Source: Acetobacteraceae bacterium (lineage in GTDB: Bacteria > Pseudomonadota > Alphaproteobacteria > Acetobacterales > Acetobacteraceae). From it: 42,276 nt of DNA. Position numbers and translations under genes: made by a program. The DNA is taken from assembly GCA_031291795.1 (NCBI GenBank), contig JARLIJ010000101.1, positions 1-42,276 of the forward strand, read 5' to 3'. Shown here piece by piece: positions 1-8,256 of the stretch (position 1 is the first letter of the stretch; the number at the start of each line of letters is the position of its first letter). The notes beneath the pieces are model-generated. The model had not been told where the DNA came from, ran no database searches, and saw only the letters and a list, made by a program, of their open reading frames with translations.

Positions 1-137
1 CCGTTGGCACTGACCTTCCCAACCGTCATGGCCGGCCTCCGTGCCGGCCATCCGTGAGGCAGTCTGCCGCGACAGATGGCCGGCACAGGGGCCGGCCATG
101 ACGAAGGCAGGAGAGTCGGTGTCTGCGGCGGTTGGTA
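1..137. repeat. Short interspersed element, right part (copy A)
   Basis: The stretch is closely similar to 39055-39200. It contains two internal hairpins built on ATGGCCGG...CCGGCCAT and ends in GAGTCGGT...CGGCGGTTGGTA, the same right end as the copies ending at 11812 and 39200. The left terminus lies just outside the window. It abuts the stop codon (tta, 138-140) of the minus-strand cupin gene. It is non-coding and looks like a MITE or REP-type repeat. Confidence 0.85.
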
Positions 138-584
138 TTAGCCCCTTCCCGCCGGAGCGGGCGTCCAGCCGGGGTCTGCCATCTCGAAGCCCGCGAAGCT
201 GAACGCCGGCGCCACGATACAGCTGCAGAGCGTCCAGCGGCCCAGGCTCCGAGCAGCCTGCCATCCATGCGCAGGCACAATCCCCTGCAACGTCTCGCCG
301 GCCGCGAGGTCCGGCCCCAGGCAGATCGCAGGGTGCCGTTCCGTCTCCAGCATCAGCGGCGAGCCGCCCTGCCAAAGCCAGAGTTCGGCGGCATCGACAC
401 GGTGCCAATGGCTGCGCTCGCCGGCCTGCAGAAGGAACAGGATGGCGGTGCCGGCGCCACGCCCGCCGTTCGGCGGCACGTCTCGCCAGGTTTCGCGATA
501 ATGGCCGCCTTCCGGATGCGGCTGCAGGCCCAGGACACGGATCACCCCGCCCGGGTCGGCGCCAGCATCCCGCAGGTCGATCAT
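138..584 (-). CDS. Cupin domain protein, DUF985 family
   Basis: A 148-residue protein of the DUF985 cupin family, small beta-barrel proteins mostly of unknown function. The diagnostic motif is near the N-terminus (LQPHPEGGHYRETWRD), followed by a cupin-like segment with SHWHRVDAAELW, which would hold the metal-binding histidine and glutamate. The ATG at 584 was chosen because it overlaps the stop of the upstream GST-like gene as ATGA; an in-frame extension to 668 lacks family similarity. It is probably co-transcribed with the GST-like gene and gloB. The stop codon is contributed by the TTA triplet bordering the interspersed element at 1-137. The enzymatic role is unknown; the cupin assignment is secure. 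Confidence 0.88.
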   Translation of the reverse strand: MIDLRDAGADPGGVIRVLGLQPHPEGGHYRETWRDVPPNGGRGAGTAILFLLQAGERSHWHRVDAAELWLWQGGSPLMLETERHPAICLGPDLAAGETLQGIVPAHGWQAARSLGRWTLCSCIVAPAFSFAGFEMADPGWTPAPAGRG

Positions 585-1177
585 TCGTGCGGTTCGGTCT
601 CGGCGAGGCCGGCGTTCTGTGAAAACGCCCCGAACCAGGCTGTCAGCTTCGGCCGCCCCGGCCGCCACGGATCCGCTGCATAGCGGAAATCGAGGTAACC
701 CAGGGCACAGGCCGCAGCGATCGAGCCGATATCGACCAGCCGGTGCGGCAGATCGGTCTCCAGCGCATCCAGGGTCCGGAAGATCGCCGCCCTGAAGCGT
801 GCGAGCGTGGCCTCGCGCGCGGCCTCCCTGGGCTTGAGCTGCTCGCCGCGCCCCGCGACCGCGGCGTCCATGATCCCGTCCGCCATCGCCTGCAGCTTCA
901 GCGCCCGCCAGCGCGCGGCGCCATGCGCAGGGAACAACGGCAGTGCCTCCCCGCGGGAATCCAGGTACTCGCAGATCACCGGGCTGTCGAACAGCGCCAG
1001 GCCGTCATCGGTCACCAGGCACGGGACTTTCGACAGCGGGTTGGCTGCCAGCAGGTCCGGCGTGGAAGCGTGCGGATTGCAAGGAATCCGTTCGATGCCA
1101 CCCTCAAGACCGCGGATGATGGCGCAGGCGAGGACCTTGCGGACGAACGGGCTGGCAGGCGAGTAGAACAGTTTCAC
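581..1177 (-). CDS. Glutathione S-transferase family protein
   Basis: A 198-residue GST-like protein. The N-terminus (VKLFYSPASPFVRKV) is the thioredoxin-fold start with a Ser/Pro active-site loop. NPLSKVPCL and LFDSPVICEYL match the glutathione-binding segment with its cis-proline and the ESxAI-like motif. The remainder is an all-helical C-terminal domain. The GTG at 1177 was chosen because translation then begins at the usual first strand; longer in-frame starts run into gloB and add a sequence unlike the family. Its start lies 16 bases after the gloB stop and its end overlaps the cupin start by four bases. Function is probably cytosolic glutathione conjugation or reduction; the substrate cannot be told. 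Association with glyoxalase II fits detoxification. Confidence 0.88.
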   Translation of the reverse strand: MKLFYSPASPFVRKVLACAIIRGLEGGIERIPCNPHASTPDLLAANPLSKVPCLVTDDGLALFDSPVICEYLDSRGEALPLFPAHGAARWRALKLQAMADGIMDAAVAGRGEQLKPREAAREATLARFRAAIFRTLDALETDLPHRLVDIGSIAAACALGYLDFRYAADPWRPGRPKLTAWFGAFSQNAGLAETEPHE

Positions 1178-1193
1178 GGCTGGCAGCCCATCC

Positions 1194-1919
1194 TCAGAAC
1201 TTGTCCTTGCCGGCACGGCGGGCGGCGAACGTCGCCACGTCAGGCGCCAGGAGGAACGGGTTGGCCGCAAGCTCGTCCGACAGCAGCGACGGCACGGTGG
1301 GCTTGCCGGCCGCGCGCAGAGCCTTGACCTCGGCGGCCCGCGCCTGCAGCGCGGTGTTGTCCGGATCGATGCTGAGCGCGAAGCGGGCGTTGCTTTCGGT
1401 ATATTCGTGGCCGCAGCAGACCTTCGTGCCAGGCGGCAGGGCGGCCAGCTTGCGCAGGCTGGCGAACATCTCGGCCGGTGTGCCCTCGATCAGCCGGCCG
1501 CAGCCCAGGCTGAACAGGGTGTCGCCCGACAGCAGTATCTCACCGTCCGGGAAGAAGAAGTTGATCTGGCCGCGGGTATGGCCGGGCGTCTCGATCACCT
1601 GGGCGGACGCGTTGCCCAGCTTGACGGTATCGCCCTCCCGCACTGCCTGGTCGAGCTTCGGCAGGCGATGGGCGTCCGCCGCAGCACCCACAACCGGGAC
1701 GCTGAAATGCGCGCGTACCGCATCGGTCCCGGCGATGTGATCATCGTGATGATGGGTCAGCAGGATGAGGTCGAGGCGGCCGCCCGCCGCCTCCAGCGCC
1801 GCGATGATGGCCTTCGCATCGGCTGGATCGACGATCGCCACGGCGCCGGTCTCGCTGTCCACGAGCCGCCACGCGTAGTTGTCGGACAGGATGGGGATGA
1901 GCTGTGCTGAGACTGTCAT
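1194..1919 (-). CDS. gloB: Hydroxyacylglutathione hydrolase (glyoxalase II)
   Basis: A 241-residue metallo-beta-lactamase-fold enzyme that hydrolyses S-D-lactoylglutathione to D-lactate and glutathione, the second step of methylglyoxal detoxification. The dinuclear metal site shows as THHHDDH (H56, H58, D60, H61), with the further ligands in TPGHTRGQ, SGDTLF and CCGHEYT. The C-terminal tail (NPFLL...) is the substrate-binding extension typical of GloB, and the length is close to the family norm. It is the first gene of a minus-strand run with the GST-like and cupin genes. It is divergent from the methyltransferase at 1983, with only 63 bases between them for both promoters. Confidence 0.95.
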   Translation of the reverse strand: MTVSAQLIPILSDNYAWRLVDSETGAVAIVDPADAKAIIAALEAAGGRLDLILLTHHHDDHIAGTDAVRAHFSVPVVGAAADAHRLPKLDQAVREGDTVKLGNASAQVIETPGHTRGQINFFFPDGEILLSGDTLFSLGCGRLIEGTPAEMFASLRKLAALPPGTKVCCGHEYTESNARFALSIDPDNTALQARAAEVKALRAAGKPTVPSLLSDELAANPFLLAPDVATFAARRAGKDKF

Positions 1920-1982
1920 GGCTCCGAGTTTAGCACCGGCATTTGCGGCCGGAAACAGAGCAGCGTGTTATAAGGTGGAGTC

Positions 1983-2693
1983 ATGGCGGCAGATGCGCAC
2001 GCAGCAGCTGACTTTTACGCGACGGCCCGCGGGGCAGTGACCGCGCGGCTGCTGCGGGAGCGGCTGACCACGCTCTGGCCGGACCTGCAGGGCGAGGCGG
2101 TGCTGGGGATCGGCTACACCGCCCCCTACCTGCGGCTGTGGCGGGAGCAGGCGCGCCGCTGCATCGCCCTGACGCCGGCCCAGATGGGGGCGACGCGCTG
2201 GCCGGCCGGCGCGCCCGGCCTGTCCTGCACCGCCGAGGAGGACGCGCTGCCATTCCCCGACCTGGTGTTCGACCGCGTGCTGCTGATGCATGGCCTGGAG
2301 GCGGCGGAAAACGCCCGGCGCCTGCTGCGCGAGGCTTGGCGGGTGCTGAAGGACGACGGAAGGCTGCTGGTGGTGGCGCCCAATCGCAGCGGCATGTGGG
2401 CCTACTGGGAAAGCACCCCGTTCGGCCACGGTCAACCCTACTCCACCGGCCAGCTTGGACGCCTCCTGGGCAGTGCCCTGTTCCGGGTCGAGCGGCGCGA
2501 CCTTGCGTTGTGGATGCCACCGACCAGCCGACGGCTCGTGCTGCGGGCGGCGCCGCTGTTCGAACGGGTCGGGCGGCGGCTGATGCCCGGCTTCGCCGGA
2601 GTGACGATCACCGAGGCCGTGAAGGACGTCTATGCGGCAATGCCGGTGAAGCCGGTGCCCCGAAGGCGGCTGGTTCTGGCCGAAGCGGCCTGA
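1983..2693 (+). CDS. Class I SAM-dependent methyltransferase
   Basis: A 236-residue methyltransferase of the UbiE/SmtA-like fold. The glycine-rich SAM loop is degenerate (VLGIGYTAPY around residues 40-49) instead of DxGxGxG. The later motifs are clear: FPDLVFDRVLLMH (motif II/IV) and REAWRVLKDDGRLLVVAPN (post-motif). The C-terminal half is specific to a family found beside gloB in alphaproteobacteria, by recollection of gene neighbourhoods. The substrate is unknown and the altered SAM loop leaves activity open. Transcribed alone on the plus strand, divergent from gloB. Confidence 0.85.
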   Translation: MAADAHAAADFYATARGAVTARLLRERLTTLWPDLQGEAVLGIGYTAPYLRLWREQARRCIALTPAQMGATRWPAGAPGLSCTAEEDALPFPDLVFDRVLLMHGLEAAENARRLLREAWRVLKDDGRLLVVAPNRSGMWAYWESTPFGHGQPYSTGQLGRLLGSALFRVERRDLALWMPPTSRRLVLRAAPLFERVGRRLMPGFAGVTITEAVKDVYAAMPVKPVPRRRLVLAEAA

Positions 2694-2789
2694 CGACCCG
2701 GCAACCTGACGACCCGACAGCAGGTCCGGCGCGCAACGGACCGGCCTCCGCAGCATGGCGCAGTTGCTGTTCCAGGGCGCAGTTGCTGC

Positions 2790-2915
2790 TCAGAGATCGG
2801 CGGTCTCGGCGTTCGCCCGGCGCCAGGCGACGAAAATCCGCACCCCCTCGAACGCCACGAAAATCACGGCAATGCCGGCAACCGCTCCGACGCTCAATTC
2901 GATCCAGTACTGCAT
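2790..2915 (-). CDS. Small single-pass membrane protein, 41 residues
   Basis: An open frame of 41 codons from ATG 2915 to TGA 2792-2790. It encodes a short amphipathic start (MQYWIELS), one hydrophobic segment of about 20 residues (VGAVAGIAVIFVAFEGVRIF), then a charged, positive-rich tail (WRRANAETADL), so an N-out/C-in bitopic topology is likely. A purine-rich GAGGGA lies about a dozen bases upstream of the ATG. Codons are GC-rich in third position like the neighbours. It follows metW on the same strand with a gap of about 100 bases. No function is known. It could be chance coding, but the combination of start signal, membrane segment and codon use argues for a gene. Confidence 0.6.
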   Translation of the reverse strand: MQYWIELSVGAVAGIAVIFVAFEGVRIFVAWRRANAETADL

Positions 2916-3011
2916 GGTCTTGGCTTCCCTCGCGTATTGGTTGAGCTGACGATACCAAGCGCAGGGGCAAGCGAACAGACAATTGACGCGCGCGATCGGC
3001 GCTGGCGCAGG

Positions 3012-3650
3012 TCAAAGCCTGCGGAGCACGAAGAGCGCCTGCTCGCCGAACATGTTGGCGAGGTGCGGGAATCGACGCCAGGGCCCGCGGCGGCCGGCAT
3101 CGTCGACCGCCAGCCACGTCTCCACTTGATAGCCTTCCTCCTGGCACAGGACGAAGAAGTCCCGGATCGTGCAGGGGTGGATGTTGGGAGTTTCGTGCCA
3201 GGGGCGATCCCAGGTCGCGGTCATCGGCATGCGGCCAGTCACCAGCAACTGCCAGCGCACCAGCCAGTGCCCGAAATTCGGGAAGCTCACGACAGCCCGG
3301 GTGCCGATCCGCAGCATCTGGGCGAGCACCGCGCGCGGGCGCTCGACCGCCTGCAAGGTGCGGGAGAGCACCACATAGTCGAACGCCCCGTCCGGATAGT
3401 GCGCAAGGTCGGTGTCGGCGTCGCCGTGCATCACCGGCAGGCCGTGCGCGACGGCGCGGGTGGCCTCGGCCATGTCGATCTCGATGCCGCGGGCGTCGCA
3501 ACCCTTGGTGTGGAAAAGCTGGTCGATCAGCGTGCCGTCGCCGCAGCCGATGTCCAGCACGCGAGACCCCGGCGCGATCATGCCGGCGATCAGCGCCAGG
3601 TCGAGCCGCATGTTCTTGGCCACGAACCGGACCGGATCGTGCGAAGTCAC
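3012..3650 (-). CDS. metW: Methionine biosynthesis protein MetW
   Basis: A 212-residue SAM-methyltransferase-fold protein of the MetW family, which acts with MetX in homoserine acylation for methionine synthesis. The motif I loop [13 protein letters not shown] lies near residues 31-43, and [10 protein letters not shown] and SFPNFGHW are family hallmarks. The start codon is GTG at 3650, overlapping the metX stop as GTGA, so the two are translationally coupled in the usual metXW arrangement. The biochemical role is less clear than the family name suggests; MetW is reported to form a complex with MetX in some bacteria. Confidence 0.95.
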   Translation of the reverse strand: MTSHDPVRFVAKNMRLDLALIAGMIAPGSRVLDIGCGDGTLIDQLFHTKGCDARGIEIDMAEATRAVAHGLPVMHGDADTDLAHYPDGAFDYVVLSRTLQAVERPRAVLAQMLRIGTRAVVSFPNFGHWLVRWQLLVTGRMPMTATWDRPWHETPNIHPCTIRDFFVLCQEEGYQVETWLAVDDAGRRGPWRRFPHLANMFGEQALFVLRRL

Positions 3651-4858
3651 GTCGGCAGCCCCGCATGCATGGCACAGCCGTGCAGGAAGCCGGCGAGGGT
3701 GCGGTGGAAGTCCGGCTCGTCCAGCAGGAAGGCGTCGTGGCCCTTGTCGGACGGGATCTCCACGAACGACACGTTGGCGCCGGCACGGTTCAGCGACCGC
3801 GCGATGGCACGGCTCCCGGGCGTCGGGAACAGCCAGTCGGAGGTGAACGAGACCAGCAGGAACCGCGTGCGGGTGCCACGGAAGGCGTTGGCCAGGTCGC
3901 CCTCGTAGTCAGCCGCCAGGTCGAAGTAGTCCATCGCCCGGGTAATGGTGAGATAGCTATTCGCATCAAAGCGTTGCACGAAGGTCGAGCCCTGGTGGCG
4001 GAGGTAGCTCTCGACCTCGAACATCTCCCCGAACAGGCTGATCGCTTCACTGCTGTCCTTCGGCGCGCCTTGCAGGCGACGGCCGAATTTCCGCGTCAAG
4101 GCTTCTTCGGAGAGGTAGGTGATGTGGGCGCACATCCGCGCCACGGCCAAGCCGCGCGCCGGGATGCGACCGGTCTGCCAGTAGCGGCCGCCCTGCCAGT
4201 CGGGATCGGCGAAGATCGCCTGCCGGCCGACCTCATGGAAGGCGATATTCTGGGCCGAATGGTATGCCGCGCTCGCGATCGGCAGAGCAGCGAACACCGC
4301 ATTCGGGTAGAGCGCGGCCCATTGCAGGACCTGCATCCCGCCCATCGAGCCACCCATCACGGCGAACAGCCGCGCGATGCCCAGGTGGTCGACCAGGCGC
4401 TTCTGGGCGCGGACCATGTCCCTTATGGTTACTGGTGGAAAATCAGTGCCCCACGGACCGCTGCCGTCCGGGCGGGCGTCACGCGGTCCGGTGCTGCCCA
4501 TGCAGCCACCCAACACATTGGCGCAAATAACAAAATATCGCTCCGTGTCGACCGGCCGGCCGGGCCCGACGACCTGATCCCACCAGCCGGGCTTGCCGGT
4601 GATCGGATGCGGCTCCGCTGCGTACTGATCGCCGGTCAAGGCGTGGCAGACCAGGATCGCATTGCTGCGAGCAGCGTTCAGCGTGCCGTAGGTCCGGTAG
4701 GCCACGGTGTAGCGAGGCAACACCGCGCCACATTCCAACGCCAGGTCCTCATCGAAGCGGACATGGGTGTGGACCGTTTCAGTGAGTGCGTCGCTTGGAC
4801 TCATGGGCCGGCTTGCATAGGACCTGTGCCGGGACCTCGCAAGCGTCTGGGTTTGCAT
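3647..4858 (-). CDS. metX: Homoserine O-acetyltransferase MetX
   Basis: A 403-residue alpha/beta hydrolase-fold acyltransferase that transfers an acyl group (acetyl or succinyl) to L-homoserine at the start of methionine biosynthesis. The nucleophile elbow is GGSMGGMQ, the acid is in TSDWLFP and the histidine in GHDAFL near the C-terminus. Also seen are the oxyanion-side motif CHALTGD and the conserved [12 protein letters not shown]. The ATG at 4858 is preceded by GAAGG at a suitable distance; a second start at 4804 would drop 18 residues and fits the family N-terminus equally well. Acetyl versus succinyl specificity cannot be read from the sequence alone. Coupled to metW and divergent from chorismate mutase with only 49 bases between. 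Confidence 0.95.
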   Translation of the reverse strand: MQTQTLARSRHRSYASRPMSPSDALTETVHTHVRFDEDLALECGAVLPRYTVAYRTYGTLNAARSNAILVCHALTGDQYAAEPHPITGKPGWWDQVVGPGRPVDTERYFVICANVLGGCMGSTGPRDARPDGSGPWGTDFPPVTIRDMVRAQKRLVDHLGIARLFAVMGGSMGGMQVLQWAALYPNAVFAALPIASAAYHSAQNIAFHEVGRQAIFADPDWQGGRYWQTGRIPARGLAVARMCAHITYLSEEALTRKFGRRLQGAPKDSSEAISLFGEMFEVESYLRHQGSTFVQRFDANSYLTITRAMDYFDLAADYEGDLANAFRGTRTRFLLVSFTSDWLFPTPGSRAIARSLNRAGANVSFVEIPSDKGHDAFLLDEPDFHRTLAGFLHGCAMHAGLPT

Positions 4859-4907
4859 GCGGGCCGCCTTCGGCTACTAGTTCCGCCCCTTTCCCCCGGC
4901 CCGAGCA

Positions 4908-5834
4908 ATGCCCAACAACCCTCCGATCATCAATGCCGCGCCCGCCGCCGCCGCCTTGCAGGCTTCTGCCGGGCAGCCGGCGGCACCTGCCCAGGACGGC
5001 TTGTTCAGCGACCTGGCGGCCTTGCGTGCGGAGCTGGACCGGATCGACAACGGCATCCACGCTTTGCTGATCGAACGGGCTCATATCGTTGAATATGTTG
5101 CCAGATCTGGCAAGCCAGCGGCATTTCGGCCAGGCCGGGAGGCGGCGATCATCCGCCGATTGCTGGCGCAGCATGAGGGCCGCCTGCCGCGCCAGACGCT
5201 GTTTGGGGTATGGCGCGAGCTATTGGCGGGCACCACCGCCATGCAAGGCCCCTTCCTGGTCGCTGTGGCCGCCGACGGGACGAGCGACAGCCTGACCCAG
5301 CTGGCACGTGAACATTTCGGGGCACTGACCCCGCTTCGCGTCCTGGGCAGCGCGGGCCAGGCCTTGAACGAGGTGCACAACGGCAATGCGGCTGTCGCGG
5401 TGCTGCCTTTCCCCATGGGTGGCGATCAGGCCCGCAGCCCCTGGTGGACTGCGCTGTTGCGGCTCGATCAGCGGCTTTACATCAACGCGCGGCTGCCCTT
5501 CTGGACGCCTCGCCCGGATGGCGCGCCAAACGCCCAGGCGCTGGTTGTGGCCTCTACGCCGCCGGACGCCAGCGGGGAGGACCGCTCCTTCCTCGCCCTG
5601 GAACTGGACGCCGACGTCAGCCGCGCCCGCATCGCCAGCGAGCTTGGCAATGCCGGCCTGCCGCCGGAAGCCATCGTGGTGTCCCGCGAGGCGGGCACCA
5701 CGGAGGCGCAGGTGCTGGTCGAAGTTGCCGGTGCCCTCGGCGAAGACGACCCGCGCCTCGCCGCGCTCGGACGTGTGCTGCGCCGGCCGGTGGTGCTGGG
5801 AGGCTACGCCGTGCCGGTCGGAGGAACTGTATGA
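4908..5834 (+). CDS. Chorismate mutase (AroQ type) with a prephenate-dehydratase-like C-terminal part
   Basis: A 308-residue protein. Residues about 33-112 are an AroQ-class chorismate mutase helix bundle ([22 protein letters not shown] with the conserved Arg40, then [13 protein letters not shown]), converting chorismate to prephenate. Residues about 115-205 resemble one lobe of prephenate dehydratase ([12 protein letters not shown] recalls the G.AD..vlPIENS segment) but lack the catalytic Thr-Arg-Phe motif. Residues about 225-300 look ACT-like. It therefore resembles a P-protein whose dehydratase has decayed or become a binding domain. The low-complexity Ala/Pro N-terminus is about 30 residues. 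Its stop overlaps the hisC start (ATGA). It feeds prephenate to the dehydrogenase two genes on. Confidence 0.85.
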   Translation: MPNNPPIINAAPAAAALQASAGQPAAPAQDGLFSDLAALRAELDRIDNGIHALLIERAHIVEYVARSGKPAAFRPGREAAIIRRLLAQHEGRLPRQTLFGVWRELLAGTTAMQGPFLVAVAADGTSDSLTQLAREHFGALTPLRVLGSAGQALNEVHNGNAAVAVLPFPMGGDQARSPWWTALLRLDQRLYINARLPFWTPRPDGAPNAQALVVASTPPDASGEDRSFLALELDADVSRARIASELGNAGLPPEAIVVSREAGTTEAQVLVEVAGALGEDDPRLAALGRVLRRPVVLGGYAVPVGGTV

Positions 5835-6928
5835 CCACCGCCTTGCCTCGCCCGGAAATCCTGGGAATTCAGGCCTACGTGGGCGGCGAGTCGACGTTGC
5901 CGGGGGCCAACCGGACGATCAAGCTGTCCTCCAATGAGGGCGCTTTCGGGGTACCCCCTGGCGCGCAGGCCGCGATGCAGGCGGCGATCGCGGCCTCCTA
6001 CCGCTATCCCGATGGCGGGTCCGACGCCTTGCGGGCGGCGATCGGGCGGCGCTGGGACCTGGACCCGGACCGGATCGTCTGCGGCACGGGCAGCGACGAC
6101 CTGCTCTATCTGCTGAGCCTGGCCTATGGCGGACCGGGGCGCGATATCATCATGTCCGCCCATGGGTTCGCGATCTTCCATATCGCCGGGACCTTCGCGG
6201 GCAGCCGCGTGATCAAGGTGCCGGAGCGCAACCTGACCACCGACCTGGACGCCATGCTGGCGGCGGTCTCGCCCTCTACCCGGCTGATATTCCTGGCCAA
6301 TCCGAACAACCCCACCGGCTCCATGGTGACCGAGGCCGAAATCGCCCGGTTCCGCGCAGCCCTGCCGCCCGAGGTGCTTCTGGTGCTCGATTCCGCCTAC
6401 GCGGAATATGTCACCCGGGCGGACTACGACGCCGGCGTGCGGCTGGTGGACGCCACCGACAACACGGTGATGACCCGGACCTTCTCGAAGGTGTTCGGGC
6501 TGGGCGGCATGCGGGTGGGGTGGTGCTATGGCCCGCCTTCGGTGATCGACGTGCTGAACCGGGTGCGTTGCGCGTTCAATGTCTCGTTGCCGGCGCAGGC
6601 CGCTGCGATCGCCGCGCTGGCGGAGCCGGGCTGGGTCGAAATGTGTCGCGATCACAATGCGATATGGCGACCGCGCCTGACCGAGGGGCTGCAGGCGGCC
6701 GGCATCAAGGTGTGGCCGAGCGAGGGGAATTTCGTGCTGGCTGACTTCGGGACGACGGAGCGGGCGAACGCGGCGGACGGGTTCATGAAGGGCCGCGGGA
6801 TCATCGCCCGGAAGGTGGGCGGCTACGGGCTGCCGCACTGCCTGCGGATCACCGTCGGGACCGGCGAAGAGGTGGAATTGGTGATCGATGCGCTGACCGC
6901 TTTCCAGAGGGATTCGGCGCGTGGCTGA
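5831..6928 (+). CDS. hisC: Histidinol-phosphate / aromatic aminotransferase, HisC family
   Basis: A 365-residue PLP-dependent class I/II aminotransferase. Motifs: SSNEGAFG near the N-terminus, CGTGSDDLL (phosphate cup), LANPNNPTG, the aspartate in [10 protein letters not shown], and the PLP lysine in [17 protein letters not shown]. The ATG at 5831 overlaps the chorismate mutase stop and follows GGAGGA. The gene lies between chorismate mutase and prephenate dehydrogenase, with no his genes nearby. It may therefore serve in tyrosine/phenylalanine transamination as well as, or instead of, histidine synthesis. The family name is certain; the choice of substrate is inference from context. Confidence 0.92.
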   Translation: MTTALPRPEILGIQAYVGGESTLPGANRTIKLSSNEGAFGVPPGAQAAMQAAIAASYRYPDGGSDALRAAIGRRWDLDPDRIVCGTGSDDLLYLLSLAYGGPGRDIIMSAHGFAIFHIAGTFAGSRVIKVPERNLTTDLDAMLAAVSPSTRLIFLANPNNPTGSMVTEAEIARFRAALPPEVLLVLDSAYAEYVTRADYDAGVRLVDATDNTVMTRTFSKVFGLGGMRVGWCYGPPSVIDVLNRVRCAFNVSLPAQAAAIAALAEPGWVEMCRDHNAIWRPRLTEGLQAAGIKVWPSEGNFVLADFGTTERANAADGFMKGRGIIARKVGGYGLPHCLRITVGTGEEVELVIDALTAFQRDSARG

Positions 6929-7808
6929 GCCGCTGTTCCGCCGCCTGGCGCTGCTGGGGGTTGGGCTGATCGGCTCCTCCGTCGCGCGGATTGTGCGGGA
7001 ACGCACTGATATCGCAGCTGAAGTCGTGGTGAACGCGCGGACGCAGGCGACCCTCGACCGGGTGATGCAGCTGGGGATCGCCGACCGGGTGGAGCTGGAC
7101 CCGGCCCGCGCGGTGGCAGGTGCGGACTGCGTGATGCTGTGCGCGCCGGTGGGCGCGTTCGCCGGACTGGCCGCGGCGATTGCCGGCAGCCTGGCGCCCG
7201 GAGCGATCCTGACCGACGTGGGCTCGACCAAGCAGAGCGTGATCCGCGACGTCGGGCCGCTGGTGCCGGAGGGCGTGCATTTCGTGCCGGCGCATCCGGT
7301 GGCGGGCACCGAATATTCCGGGCCGGACGCGGGATTTACCACGCTGTTTCAAGGGCGTTGGACGCTGGTGACGCCGCCTCCCGGCACCGACGAGGCAGCG
7401 ATCGTGAAGGTCGAGGAGCTGTGGCGGCGCTGCGGCTCGATGGTGGAGCGGATGGAGCCGGCACACCACGACCGGGTGCTGGCGATCGTGTCCCACCTGC
7501 CGCATCTGCTGGCGTTCACGATCTGCGGGACCGCCGACGACCTGGAGGCGGAGAGCCGGCAGGAGGTGCTGCACTTCGCGGCCTCCGGCTTTCGCGACTT
7601 CACCCGTATCGCGGCGAGCGACCCGGTGATGTGGCGCGATATTTTTCTCAATAACCGGGAAGCGCTGCTGGAGATGCTGGCGCGGTTCATGGAGGACGCG
7701 CAGGCGATGGCGCGGGCGGTCCGGTGGGGCGATGCCGCGTATATCGAGGACAAGGTGGAGCGGGGTCGGAAGATCCGGCGGAGCCTGATCGAGCTGAAAC
7801 AGGCATAG
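6921..7808 (+). CDS. tyrA: Prephenate/arogenate dehydrogenase
   Basis: A 295-residue NAD(P)-dependent dehydrogenase of the TyrA/TyrC family that oxidatively decarboxylates prephenate (or arogenate) on the way to tyrosine. The Rossmann loop is [10 protein letters not shown] at residues 11-20. [14 protein letters not shown] and [17 protein letters not shown] are the family's substrate-binding and catalytic histidine segments. The start is GTG at 6921, overlapping the end of hisC by eight bases, so three genes form one operon for tyrosine synthesis. A strong hairpin terminator follows at 7823. There is no fused mutase or ACT domain; mutase activity is supplied by the gene at 4908. Confidence 0.94.
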   Translation: MAEPLFRRLALLGVGLIGSSVARIVRERTDIAAEVVVNARTQATLDRVMQLGIADRVELDPARAVAGADCVMLCAPVGAFAGLAAAIAGSLAPGAILTDVGSTKQSVIRDVGPLVPEGVHFVPAHPVAGTEYSGPDAGFTTLFQGRWTLVTPPPGTDEAAIVKVEELWRRCGSMVERMEPAHHDRVLAIVSHLPHLLAFTICGTADDLEAESRQEVLHFAASGFRDFTRIAASDPVMWRDIFLNNREALLEMLARFMEDAQAMARAVRWGDAAYIEDKVERGRKIRRSLIELKQA

Positions 7809-7822
7809 GCATGGGGCGGATG

Positions 7823-7863
7823 TGACACAGAATGTGCCCCGTTTTGGGGCATTTTTTGTGTCA
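7823..7863 (+). terminator. Intrinsic terminator of the chorismate mutase-hisC-tyrA operon
   Basis: A long hairpin 15 bases after the tyrA stop. The perfect inner stem TGCCCC/GGGGCA has a GTTTT loop and is followed by TTTTTT. The outer arms TGACACA and TGTGTCA also pair, so the whole structure is about 41 bases with a few internal mismatches. The U-tract position fits plus-strand termination; the outer symmetry might also stop minus-strand transcription. Confidence 0.88.
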
Positions 7864-8256
7864 GGTTGTGGGGATTGAACGGGCGGTTCGGTCGGCGATC
7901 TGCGACTTCCATCAGGGGTTCGGGAGGGATTCTGGCGGAGCTGTGCGCGCCGGATGTGATTTTCCGTGCAGGCAAACCGGGTGAAGTTTGTGTCGGGATG
8001 CCGCCGCGGCAGCTGTTCCGTTGAAGGCAGGGCGCGATGCCGGGCCACTGATCGAGATCATCAGCCCGAAGCGTTTTCGCTGGCCCACAGTCGCAATAGA
8101 ACGTATAGAGAACTTACCGGAAAGGACATCGGGATGCGCGGGAGGCCGATGGGCCGCGCCCCCGTGTTCCTACCGGCGCCTGAACCGCAAATCGCGGCAT
8201 TCCCCGACTGCGCACGGGCAGGCTAGCCTGAAATCGCGTGCACGGGAGAATACCGG
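7864..8256. other. Gene-poor interval before the methyltransferase
   Basis: Nearly 400 bases without a convincing gene. Open frames on both strands are short and show no recognisable motif. No controller-protein gene, as often found with BsuBI/PstI-like systems, is visible. GGGAG lies about nine bases before the methyltransferase ATG at 8257. The promoter for that gene must lie here, but no clear -35/-10 pair stood out. Confidence 0.5.

Noticed and set aside
2694-2785. Short tandem direct repeats (GCGCAGTTGCTG twice; CTGACGACCCG twice)
   Set aside because: Only two units each, in a short intergenic spacer; probably chance or slippage.
4805-4910. Possible SAM riboswitch upstream of metX
   Set aside because: I compared the leader with SAM-II and SAM/SAH type motifs and saw no convincing core; the space before the divergent gene is only 49 bases.
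7966-8226. 86-codon open frame before the methyltransferase (possible controller protein)
   Set aside because: No helix-turn-helix pattern and atypical composition; no ribosome-binding site.
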